Assembly (NCBI RefSeq): GCF_001950255.1
Contig: NZ_BDJK01000055.1
Coordinates: 114,509-178,508 of the forward strand
Source: Carboxydothermus pertinax
GTDB lineage: Bacteria; Bacillota; Z-2901; Carboxydothermales; Carboxydothermaceae
Length of the DNA stretch: 64,000 bases
Direction: 5' to 3'
Shown in pieces: positions 10,675-17,157 of the stretch (position 1 is the stretch's first letter; every line of letters begins with the position of its first letter). The notes beneath the pieces were generated by a model, which searched no databases, was not told the origin of the DNA, and saw nothing but the letters and a program-made list of their open reading frames with translations. The translations under genes and the position numbers were made by a program.

Positions 10675-11815
10675 AAAGCTGTTAGAGGAGCTTTTGGAGA
10701 AATATGAACAGGGGAAAAGGCCGCTTATCAAAATTGCCGAAAATAACTTTCCACGCTATTTTACCGATGGGGAGTTTAAAGCTTTGTTTCATGCAGCCCT
10801 TAAAGACTGGGAGCGGGAGGGGTTTATCACCTTAGTCTGGGAGCGGTTTGAAAAAGATAATCTTTTAAGGCATGTTAAACTAAATCCTGAAAAAGCAGAG
10901 CTTCTTTATGAAAAGCTTTCCCGGCAAAAACCTCAAGAAAAAGAAGAGCATTACCGTAAGCTTTGGGCTAATTTAAACGATTTTCCCGCATGGCTCGGGG
11001 AACTGAAAAAAGACATGTTGTTAGAGCCGTTATTTGATGACGATGCTGAAATAATGGTTACCGTATTAAATGCTCTTTCCCTGAATAACGAAGAAATACC
11101 CAAAAGGGTTTTTAGCCAGCGGTATCTAGGCGATAGTAAACTTTTTTTAAAAGTGGAGCGCAAAGTTGCCGCCCTTTTGCAAAAATACTACTTTAAAGAT
11201 ATTGAGGTATCCGGGGATGCTGTATTTTCCGAGTTTGGGGTGGTAAATAATCCGGTCTACCTCCATCTTGCCGGTCCCGTTATCCTTAAATACCCCGATG
11301 GACGGCTCTTTAACCTTAAAGGGCTTAATTATGATGTAGCTTTTCCGGCCGGACTTGCCCTGCAGCTGGAAATTGCCGATTTTGCAGCTCAGCGGGTGGT
11401 GACGGTAGAAAATTTAACTTCCTATTACCAGTATGTACGAAGGTATCCTGAAGATTTAGTTCTTTATTTGGGTGGCTTTGCCGGGAAGATGGAGCGGAAA
11501 TTTTTAAGGAAAATTTATGAGTATTGTTTAAATCGGGGATTTAATATTGATTTTTACCACTGGGGCGATATTGACCTGGGCGGTTTTAATATTTTTTTAC
11601 ATTTAAAAAGGGAAACGGGTATTCCCTTTAAGCCGCTCTGGATGGATTTGGATACTCTTTTAAAATATAAGGAACGGGGGATGAAGCTTTCGGAAAGCTA
11701 CCGGCGTAAACTTACTAAAGCCCTGGAAGACCCGGTTTATCAGGATTTTAGGACGGTTATTGAAATGATGCTAACCCTAAATATCAGGCTTGAGCAGGAA
11801 GCGATTGAGCTTTAA
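10655..11815 (+). CDS. jetD: Wadjet nuclease subunit JetD (TOPRIM, Spo11/TopoVI-A-like)
   Basis: A 386-residue protein. The N-terminal half resembles the DUF3322 part; the C-terminal half is the DUF2220 TOPRIM domain. VTVENLTS supplies the TOPRIM glutamate (E252) and YHWGDIDLGGFNIF the DxD pair (D305, D307), so the metal-binding triad looks intact. JetD is the subunit that cuts small circular DNA after the JetABC motor stalls on it. It starts at TTG 10655, served by GGAAGGGA six bases upstream and lying within the end of jetC. A fused nucleotidyltransferase-HEPN gene follows after 67 bases with no terminator between, consistent with co-transcription. Confidence 0.95.
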   Translation: MEAPAVKKLLEELLEKYEQGKRPLIKIAENNFPRYFTDGEFKALFHAALKDWEREGFITLVWERFEKDNLLRHVKLNPEKAELLYEKLSRQKPQEKEEHYRKLWANLNDFPAWLGELKKDMLLEPLFDDDAEIMVTVLNALSLNNEEIPKRVFSQRYLGDSKLFLKVERKVAALLQKYYFKDIEVSGDAVFSEFGVVNNPVYLHLAGPVILKYPDGRLFNLKGLNYDVAFPAGLALQLEIADFAAQRVVTVENLTSYYQYVRRYPEDLVLYLGGFAGKMERKFLRKIYEYCLNRGFNIDFYHWGDIDLGGFNIFLHLKRETGIPFKPLWMDLDTLLKYKERGMKLSESYRRKLTKALEDPVYQDFRTVIEMMLTLNIRLEQEAIEL

Positions 11816-11882
11816 TTACTTGCTAATAAATGAAAATTATGGTAGTTTGAAGTTGAAACCACAGTACTTTTGGGGTGGTTTG

Positions 11883-12740
11883 ATGTACAAAAAATATTTT
11901 GATATTATTCTTGATAATCTTTTAAAAGAAGTAAAAGATTTTTATGGTGAAAGGCTTATTACCCTGGCGATTTTTGGTTCGGTAGGCAGAGGTACTTTCA
12001 GGCCTGATTCGGATATAGATTTACTAATTATTGCCTCGGACCTTCCCCGAGGTAGAATAGCACGAGTTGAAGAATTTTTAGAAGTTGAAAGAAAAATTGA
12101 GCCCCTTTTAAATAAATTAAAAAATGAGGGAATAGATACTTATCTTTCTACTGTGATTAAACAAAAAGATGAAGTGTTAAAAGGAAGCCTTCTTTTTTTA
12201 GACATGATAGACGATGCAAAAATTTTGTATGATAAAGAAGATTTTTTTAAAAATTATCTTAAAGCTTTACGAGAAAAACTGCAAAGTTTGGGGGCCGAAA
12301 AAATTTACCGGGGTGGAGCCTGGTACTGGGTATTAAAAAAGGATTTCCGGTATGGGGAGGTTATTTTAAAAGCGCAAAAACGCCTGAAAATCCTAAATGT
12401 ACTTCTCGAAGAAGAAGCCTATTCTGATGTTATTCGTGAAGCCCAGGAGATTGTTGAGTTGGCGGTTAAAGGTATGCTCAGACAAATAGGAATTGACCCG
12501 CCCAAACAACATGATGTAAGTCCATTACTTGCAGACCATAAAGAGAAATTACCAGGAGAAGTAATACCTGATATTCCCGAGATTATGCGAATTTCTAAGT
12601 GGCTTAGAAAAGAGCGGGAATTTGCCTTTTATGGAGATATAGATTTTATTCCAACCGAAGAATATACCCTGCAGGATGCCCAAAAAGCCATAAATGATGC
12701 TATTTTTGTAGTTAAAATGGCGGAAAGGGTAATTAAATAA
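11883..12740 (+). CDS. Fused MNT nucleotidyltransferase - HEPN domain protein
   Basis: A 285-residue fusion. Residues about 1-110 form a minimal nucleotidyltransferase with GSVGRG (32-37) and the metal-binding pair D44/D46 in PDSDIDLL. Residues about 140-285 form a HEPN domain, with LRKEREFAFYGD at 241-252 matching the R...FxYGD end motif of the MNT-partner HEPN group. In two-gene versions the MNT protein modifies and neutralises a HEPN ribonuclease toxin; here both are one polypeptide, seen mostly in thermophiles. ATG 11883 follows GGGGTGG; an upstream in-frame start at 11790 lacks a site. It is the last gene before the terminator and probably rides with jetABCD. A relic of a second copy of its 3' end is at 16680. 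Confidence 0.88.
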   Translation: MYKKYFDIILDNLLKEVKDFYGERLITLAIFGSVGRGTFRPDSDIDLLIIASDLPRGRIARVEEFLEVERKIEPLLNKLKNEGIDTYLSTVIKQKDEVLKGSLLFLDMIDDAKILYDKEDFFKNYLKALREKLQSLGAEKIYRGGAWYWVLKKDFRYGEVILKAQKRLKILNVLLEEEAYSDVIREAQEIVELAVKGMLRQIGIDPPKQHDVSPLLADHKEKLPGEVIPDIPEIMRISKWLRKEREFAFYGDIDFIPTEEYTLQDAQKAINDAIFVVKMAERVIK

Positions 12741-12745
12741 AAAAC

Positions 12746-12776
12746 GCCTTTGGGGTTTCGCCCAAAGGCTTTTTTT
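12746..12776. terminator. Intrinsic terminator of the Wadjet/MNT-HEPN operon
   Basis: GCCTTTGGG 12746-12754 pairs with CCCAAAGGC 12761-12769 and is followed by seven Ts; A-run upstream makes it work on both strands. A diverged copy is at 16738-16769. Confidence 0.9.
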
Positions 12777-12812
12777 GTGCATTTCAAAAGCTTAACAGCA
12801 GGTGCGGTTTTC
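12777..12812 (-). pseudogene. Short 3' relic of a lost convergent gene
   Basis: On the minus strand the frame ending at the TTA 12798-12800 region reads ENRTCC then stop, matching the CC-stop end of the larger relic at 16779. It is cut off by an in-frame stop after about seven codons. It indicates that the terminator was once shared by the HEPN gene and a facing gene. Confidence 0.4.
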
Positions 12813-13306
12813 TTAATGAACATAAGATTTAAAAATATTTTAGATTTTTTGGAAGGAAAATTAAAATTCATGTCGAATAAAAATTGAGAGTAAGAACGAT
12901 GTTTGATAATATAGAACATTTAGATTTCATGTTTTGGATATTCCCTAAATAGAATTCTGAAAAGAAATGTTTTTCAAAAATTATGATTGAGTTATCCCTC
13001 GCAAAGGAGGGAAATACAGGAATTAACAAAGTTAGTTTCATTAAGCTTAGTTAAGGAGGTGAGTTGACGGAAAAAGGACTGGTTTGTGGAAAGGTGATCT
13101 ATTCTCAATATTGTGAATTGTACGAAGCTTATTGTTATTGATGAGTATACCCCTCAGAGCTTTGTTTTTGCCTGTATGTCGTGGAGAAAAAGTCGTTACA
13201 TAAAGGATATAGGTATAAGTAGAAAAGTTGTAAATGGGCAATGATGAGGGAGATGGCGGTAGAATTAAACAATAGTAAAGAGATCAGTTTTTGGAGGTGA
13301 CTAAAT
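12813..13306. other. Leader region before the ferredoxin-AOR genes
   Basis: No clear gene. CCCTC..GAGGG near 12996-13011 is a short hairpin. A very strong ribosome binding site at 13053 introduces a short peptide frame (separate entry). GGAGGTGA near 13292 serves the ferredoxin gene. Confidence 0.5.
13064..13141 (+). CDS. Possible 25-residue cysteine-containing peptide
   Basis: AAGGAGGTGAG 13053-13063 lies right in front of TTG 13064, opening a 25-codon frame that ends at TGA 13139-13141 and has cysteines at positions 8, 17 and 24. Its stop overlaps ATG 13141, which opens a further 20-codon frame. Spacing from GGAGG to TTG is short. It could be a leader peptide, a truncated gene, or chance; I know of no homologue. 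Confidence 0.25.
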   Translation: MTEKGLVCGKVIYSQYCELYEAYCY

Positions 13307-13768
13307 ATGGCTAAAATGTTAATGGGGGATCCTTCCTTATGTACAGGATGCCACCGTTGTGAGATGTGGTGTTCTCTTACTAAATATGGAGAGATAAATC
13401 CTTCGCGAAGTAATGTGTATGTGGTGCGTCGAGAGCCGGCGGTAGATGTGCCCGTGGTATGTATTCAATGTGGCTTATGCATAAATGTCTGTCCAACTGG
13501 AGCACTAAAACGCGATAAAAAAACAATGGCTGTAGTTGTAGATAAGGAAAAGTGTGTAGGTTGTGGTATGTGTACAAATGTTTGTCCAATTGGTGTGCTC
13601 AGAATAGATAAAGAAACAAAGATGGCTGCTAAATGTGATTTGTGTGGAGGCTCACCGGCATGTGCAGCTCATTGTCCACAGAATGCTATTCGATATGAGG
13701 TTGCAAATAAAGCTGCAGCCAAACGTCGGGAACTTTGGGCTATGGCCCATGCGGTTCGGAACAGATAG
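13307..13768 (+). CDS. Four-cluster [4Fe-4S] ferredoxin, aldehyde oxidoreductase partner
   Basis: A 153-residue iron-sulfur protein with four four-cysteine motifs: CTGCHRCEMWC near residue 12, CIQCGLCINVC near 52, CVGCGMCTNVC near 83, and CDLCGGSPACAAHC near 110. This makes a HydN/AorB-like electron carrier able to hold four [4Fe-4S] clusters in the cytoplasm. No signal peptide is present. GGAGGTGA gives a strong start at ATG 13307. It ends 12 bases before the aldehyde oxidoreductase gene and the two share an operon, so it most likely carries electrons to or from that enzyme. Confidence 0.93.
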   Translation: MAKMLMGDPSLCTGCHRCEMWCSLTKYGEINPSRSNVYVVRREPAVDVPVVCIQCGLCINVCPTGALKRDKKTMAVVVDKEKCVGCGMCTNVCPIGVLRIDKETKMAAKCDLCGGSPACAAHCPQNAIRYEVANKAAAKRRELWAMAHAVRNR

Positions 13769-13780
13769 GAGGTGCTATTT

Positions 13781-15670
13781 ATGTGGTACGGATTTGCAGG
13801 CAAATTGTTACGGGTTAATTTGACCAGTGGTGAATTTAAGGTAGAAGAACTGGATAAGAACGAGTTACGCAAATATATGGGGTGTGTTGGTTATGCAGCC
13901 AAGCTCCTCTATCAGGAAATGCCTGCTGGCATTGATCCTTTGGCTCCAGAAGCTAAAGTTGTATTGGCAACTGGTGCTGTAACGGGGACAAGTTGTCCCA
14001 GTGGTGGAAGCTACGAGGTATGTTATAAATCGCCATTGACTGGTACCTGGAACCAGGCAAGGTCAGGAGGAGCTTTTGGTCCAAAGCTTAAGTATGCTGG
14101 GTTTGACTTTGTGGTAATTGAAGGTAAGGCAAAAGAGCCTGTTTACATTTACATTCACGACGGAAAAGTAGAAATTAAAGCTGCTAAACACTTATGGGGC
14201 CTTAATGTAGAAGAGACTACTGATACCCTGATACGCGAACTTGATGACCCGGAAATCTCTGTAGCAACCATAGGTCAGGCGGGTGAAAACGGGGTTCTCT
14301 ATGCTGCTTTGATCAATGATAGAGGACGAGCGGCCGGTCGTGGAGGTATTGGTGCGGTCTTTGGTAGTAAAAATTTGAAGGCGGTTGTGGTGAATGGCCG
14401 TGGAGGTATTAAAGTTGCCCGTCCGAAAGAATTTGCTGCGGCTATTGAGAAAGCAGAGCAATGGCTGAAGAATTACCCCTTGGGCAGTATACCTACCTTA
14501 GGTACGGTTGGTTTGGTATCATTAAATAATAGCTTAGGAATCTTACCGACCAAGAATTTCCAAGAGACCTATTTTGAAAAAGCTGATCAGATCTCTGGTG
14601 AGGTTTTAAACCGGAAATATCAAATTAAACGACGGGCTTGCTATGGCTGTAGCTTTGCCTGTGGACGGTATACTTCAGTGATAAGTGGAAAATATGCTAC
14701 ACCTCCTATGGAGGGCCCCGAGTATGAAACTGTAGATATGTTTGGCCCAATTTGTGGGGTGGATGATCTAGAGGCAATTATTAGAGCTAATTACCTGTGT
14801 AATGTTTATGGCTTGGATACAGTTAGTACAGGTATGAGCATTGGTTTTTCAATGGAGTGCTATGAAAAGGGATTACTAACTGAAAAGGATACGGAAGGAA
14901 TGCCGCTGCGGTGGGGCGATGGAGAAGTAATGGTAAAATTAGTTGAAAAAATTGCCCACCGGGAAGGAATTTGTGAGTTTTTGGCACAGGGTGTAAAACG
15001 TATGGCTGAACAACTAGGGCCTGCTGCAGAGGAGGCAGCTATCCATGTAAAAGGACTTGAACTACCAGCTCATGAGCCGCGTTCTGAATCTAAGGTTCTC
15101 GCGCTGCAGTATGCCGTCTCCCCGCGCGGAGGTTGTCATATGCACCCCAACTGGGCCAGCACATGGGATTTTGGGCAACTTGATTGCGGTATGAAAGAAT
15201 TCGGAATGCCCTGGCCGCCCAAAGAGGTCCAGGATGAATCGCCGCAAAAGGGAATTGCTTACCGCTATGTAGCATTACAAGGTGAAATCAGCGAAATTTT
15301 AGGAGCTTGTATTTTCTACTCGTGGGGAACTGAAGGTAGCTGTATTACACCACAGCTTTACGCTGAAATTGTTAGCTCTCTTACTGGATGGGATGTAACA
15401 GCAGAAGAGTTAATGTTAGCAGCTGAACGTTCTTGGAATCTGAAACGCTGCTTTAATGCTCGTGAAGGCTTTAACCGGGAACATGACAAATTGCCTAAAC
15501 GTTTTACCAAGGCAATTCCGAATGGTCCCGCAAAGGGGATTAAGGTAGTAAATTTAGACGTTATGCTTGATGCATATTATGAAGCTATGGGTTGGGATAG
15601 GGCAACCGGCAATCCTACGCCTGAAAAATTAAAGGAATTGGGCTTGGAATTTGCAATCATGGCAAGTTAA
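13781..15670 (+). CDS. Aldehyde:ferredoxin oxidoreductase (tungsten enzyme)
   Basis: A 629-residue member of the AOR family. MWYGFAGKLLRVNLTSGEF opens the N-terminal domain; CYGCSFACGRY near residue 288 and a later C-terminal cysteine provide [4Fe-4S] ligands; NVYGLDTVSTG near 348 is the pterin-binding (D/N)xxGLD motif. The family oxidises aldehydes to acids, or reduces acids, using a tungsten bis-pterin cofactor and ferredoxin. AGGAGGTG 13767-13774 supports ATG 13781 over GTG 13772. It follows its ferredoxin partner directly and precedes two MoaD-like carriers that may supply sulfur for the pterin. The substrate cannot be read from sequence. Confidence 0.95.
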   Translation: MWYGFAGKLLRVNLTSGEFKVEELDKNELRKYMGCVGYAAKLLYQEMPAGIDPLAPEAKVVLATGAVTGTSCPSGGSYEVCYKSPLTGTWNQARSGGAFGPKLKYAGFDFVVIEGKAKEPVYIYIHDGKVEIKAAKHLWGLNVEETTDTLIRELDDPEISVATIGQAGENGVLYAALINDRGRAAGRGGIGAVFGSKNLKAVVVNGRGGIKVARPKEFAAAIEKAEQWLKNYPLGSIPTLGTVGLVSLNNSLGILPTKNFQETYFEKADQISGEVLNRKYQIKRRACYGCSFACGRYTSVISGKYATPPMEGPEYETVDMFGPICGVDDLEAIIRANYLCNVYGLDTVSTGMSIGFSMECYEKGLLTEKDTEGMPLRWGDGEVMVKLVEKIAHREGICEFLAQGVKRMAEQLGPAAEEAAIHVKGLELPAHEPRSESKVLALQYAVSPRGGCHMHPNWASTWDFGQLDCGMKEFGMPWPPKEVQDESPQKGIAYRYVALQGEISEILGACIFYSWGTEGSCITPQLYAEIVSSLTGWDVTAEELMLAAERSWNLKRCFNAREGFNREHDKLPKRFTKAIPNGPAKGIKVVNLDVMLDAYYEAMGWDRATGNPTPEKLKELGLEFAIMAS

Positions 15671-15773
15671 GTCAACAAACAACAAGTCAAATTTTAGACA
15701 TTTTTGGATTTCGAAAAGCATTTGCTGTTGGCGATTGAATTATGTAAGGTCTTGAAAATTGATTGTTAAAATT

Positions 15774-15829
15774 TATAGTGGCCACAGTAAGCTTCTCTTT
15801 TCAAGAGATAATCTTACTGTGGCCCTATA
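15774..15829. repeat. Long, nearly perfect inverted repeat after the AOR gene
   Basis: GGCCACAGTAAG 15780-15791 pairs with CTTACTGTGGCC 15813-15824; TATAG/CTATA (15774-15778, 15825-15829) extends it past one bulge, and TCTCTT/AAGAGA (15794-15799, 15803-15808) forms the tip. No T-run follows, so it may be an RNA-stabilising or processing hairpin between AOR and the carrier genes, or a small mobile repeat. Confidence 0.65.
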
Positions 15830-16031
15830 AGTTATCGGAGAAATTGAATACATACATTCGGTATGCTAAAATTTATTTCATAATTTAACCTGTTTAACCT
15901 GTGTGCATACAAAAATTATTGCTCCCCTGTAGAAAAATAAATTAGTCGTCTATTCTAAAAAGTGATGGGCTGAGACTTTATTTGTTGTAAGCTATTAGGG
16001 ATTTGAGAATAAGGGGTGGTATTTACAATAA
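15830..16031. other. Leader of the MoaD-like genes
   Basis: No gene. AT-rich with a short palindrome (ACATACATTCGGTATG near 15850) and GGGGTGG 16014-16020 in front of the first carrier. Confidence 0.4.
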
Positions 16032-16262
16032 ATGCAGGTTAAGGTAAAGTTGTTAGGTATTCTGTCTTTTGTTTATCCAGCTTTTAGTAAGTTTAGATAC
16101 GTTGAAATCGAGAAAGGAGAAACAGTTAGAGACCTGCAGGAACGATTAGGATTAGCTGTAAATGAAGTTCACTTTATCTCCGTAAACGGGAAAATGGTAG
16201 AAGAAGATTATGTCTTATCTGATGAAGATGAAGTTATCTTCTTTCCTAAAGTTGGCGGTTGA
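16032..16262 (+). CDS. MoaD/ThiS-family ubiquitin-like sulfur carrier, copy 1
   Basis: A 76-residue beta-grasp protein ending in GG, the C-terminus that is adenylated and thiocarboxylated in MoaD/ThiS carriers. GETVRDLQERLGL and FISVNGKMVEEDYVLSDEDEVIFFP are typical of the fold. It sits after an aldehyde oxidoreductase, so a role in tungstopterin or related sulfur transfer is likely. The upstream sequence GGTATTTACAATAA is shared with copy 2, and the spacing from GGGGTGG to ATG is unusually long (about 12 bases). Confidence 0.9.
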   Translation: MQVKVKLLGILSFVYPAFSKFRYVEIEKGETVRDLQERLGLAVNEVHFISVNGKMVEEDYVLSDEDEVIFFPKVGG

Positions 16263-16294
16263 AACTAATAATAAAGGGGAGGTATTTACAATAA

Positions 16295-16528
16295 ATGCAG
16301 GTTAAGGTAAAGTTGTTAGGTATTCTATCTTTTACTTATCCAGCTTTTAGTAAGTTTAGATACGTTGAAATCGAGAAAGGAGAAACAGTTAGAGACCTGC
16401 AAGAACGATTAGGATTGCCAGTAAATGAAGTTCACTTTATTTCCGTAAACGGGAAAATGGTGGAAGAGGATTATGTTTTATCTGATAAAGATGAAGTCAT
16501 CTTCTTTCCTAACGTTAGCGGAGGTTAA
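16295..16528 (+). CDS. MoaD/ThiS-family sulfur carrier, copy 2 (tandem duplicate)
   Basis: A 77-residue near-twin of the preceding gene, differing at about six residues (for example FTYP for FVYP, GLP for GLA, DKD for DED) and ending NVSGG instead of KVGG, so the reactive GG terminus is preserved. The duplicated unit includes the leader GGTATTTACAATAA. Both copies remain intact, arguing for recent duplication or a dosage benefit. Confidence 0.9.
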   Translation: MQVKVKLLGILSFTYPAFSKFRYVEIEKGETVRDLQERLGLPVNEVHFISVNGKMVEEDYVLSDKDEVIFFPNVSGG

Positions 16529-16530
16529 AG

Positions 16531-16566
16531 AAAGCTATAGATAATATTAAAGCTATAGATAATATT
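16531..16566. repeat. Two tandem copies of an 18-bp repeat
   Basis: AAAGCTATAGATAATATT occurs twice head to tail (16531-16548 and 16549-16566) directly after the second carrier gene. Confidence 0.85.
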
Positions 16567-16679
16567 TAATTTTTATGTAACTGGTAAATAATACCGCTAA
16601 AGAGATGAGCACTCCTGCAAAATTAACAACTTGACGGTGGTTTTTAGGCAGTACACTGTTTGCTAACTGACAAAGTCAG

Positions 16680-16733
16680 GAGTGGCTCAGGAAAGAGCGG
16701 GAAATTAGGATTGTGAAAAGAGTAATCAAATAA
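16680..16733 (+). pseudogene. Relic of a second MNT-HEPN gene 3' end
   Basis: The frame reads EWLRKERE, then jumps to VKRVIK and TAA. This matches KWLRKERE and AERVIK-TAA at the end of the intact gene (12597-12740) with about 39 codons missing between. The similarity continues through the terminator that follows. Confidence 0.75.
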
Positions 16734-16737
16734 AAAA

Positions 16738-16769
16738 AGCCTCTGGGAATGCTCCAAAGGCTTTTTTTT
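16738..16769. terminator. Diverged second copy of the HEPN terminator
   Basis: AGCCTCTGGG 16738-16747 pairs imperfectly with CTCCAAAGGCT 16752-16762, followed by a T-run. It is homologous to 12746-12776. Confidence 0.75.
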
Positions 16770-16778
16770 ATTAAGAGA

Positions 16779-16994
16779 TTAACAGCAGGAGTTTTTGGGC
16801 TTGCTTTTTAAACCTTCGTAAAAACGCCTTAAGTTTTCAGGTAGAACATATTTCTCCTGCTTCTCTTCTACCCAGCGGCTTTCTTTTTCATTTCCGCCGA
16901 ATACTTCTCGTAAAATAGCTACTACAATCATTTCTTTGGACGGTACAGTGTATTCCTGTGCTTTATGGACAAAGACCCAAGAAATCGGCCAAAC
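16779..16994 (-). pseudogene. Remnant of a convergent gene, unknown family
   Basis: On the minus strand a frame runs from just after a stop (revcomp of TTA 16995-16997) to TAA 16779-16781, about 71 codons. It has plausible coding character (VHKAQEYTVPSKEM, then AILREVFGG, KQEKYVLPENLRRFYEG) and ends in two cysteines. An internal ATG at 16931 would give a 50-residue product but has no ribosome binding site. I read it as the 3' end of a lost gene whose final codons recur at 12777-12812. Family not recognised. Confidence 0.4.
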
Positions 16995-17157
16995 TTATCA
17001 CTCCGGAAAAATTTTTCTTTATCTTACATTACATTCTTTTAAGAGGTTGTAGTCGATTTTGCAAAAAAGAGTTGGATAAAGGTTTGTTAAGTGATACGAT
17101 AAAAATTAGGTTGATAGGTTGATTGTATTCATGTACGATTGAAGGGAGATTGAATTG
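16995..17157 (+). promoter_or_regulatory. Promoter region of the ABC exporter
   Basis: TTGGAT 17072-17077 and TACGAT 17095-17100 are 17 bases apart, about 57 bases before the start codon; AAGGGAGA follows at 17141-17148. Nothing else is seen between the relic and the promoter. Confidence 0.5.

Noticed and set aside
12813-13306. Molybdenum/tungsten cofactor riboswitch before the ferredoxin-AOR genes
   Set aside because: I could not find the conserved core; only a short CCCTC/GAGGG hairpin is present.
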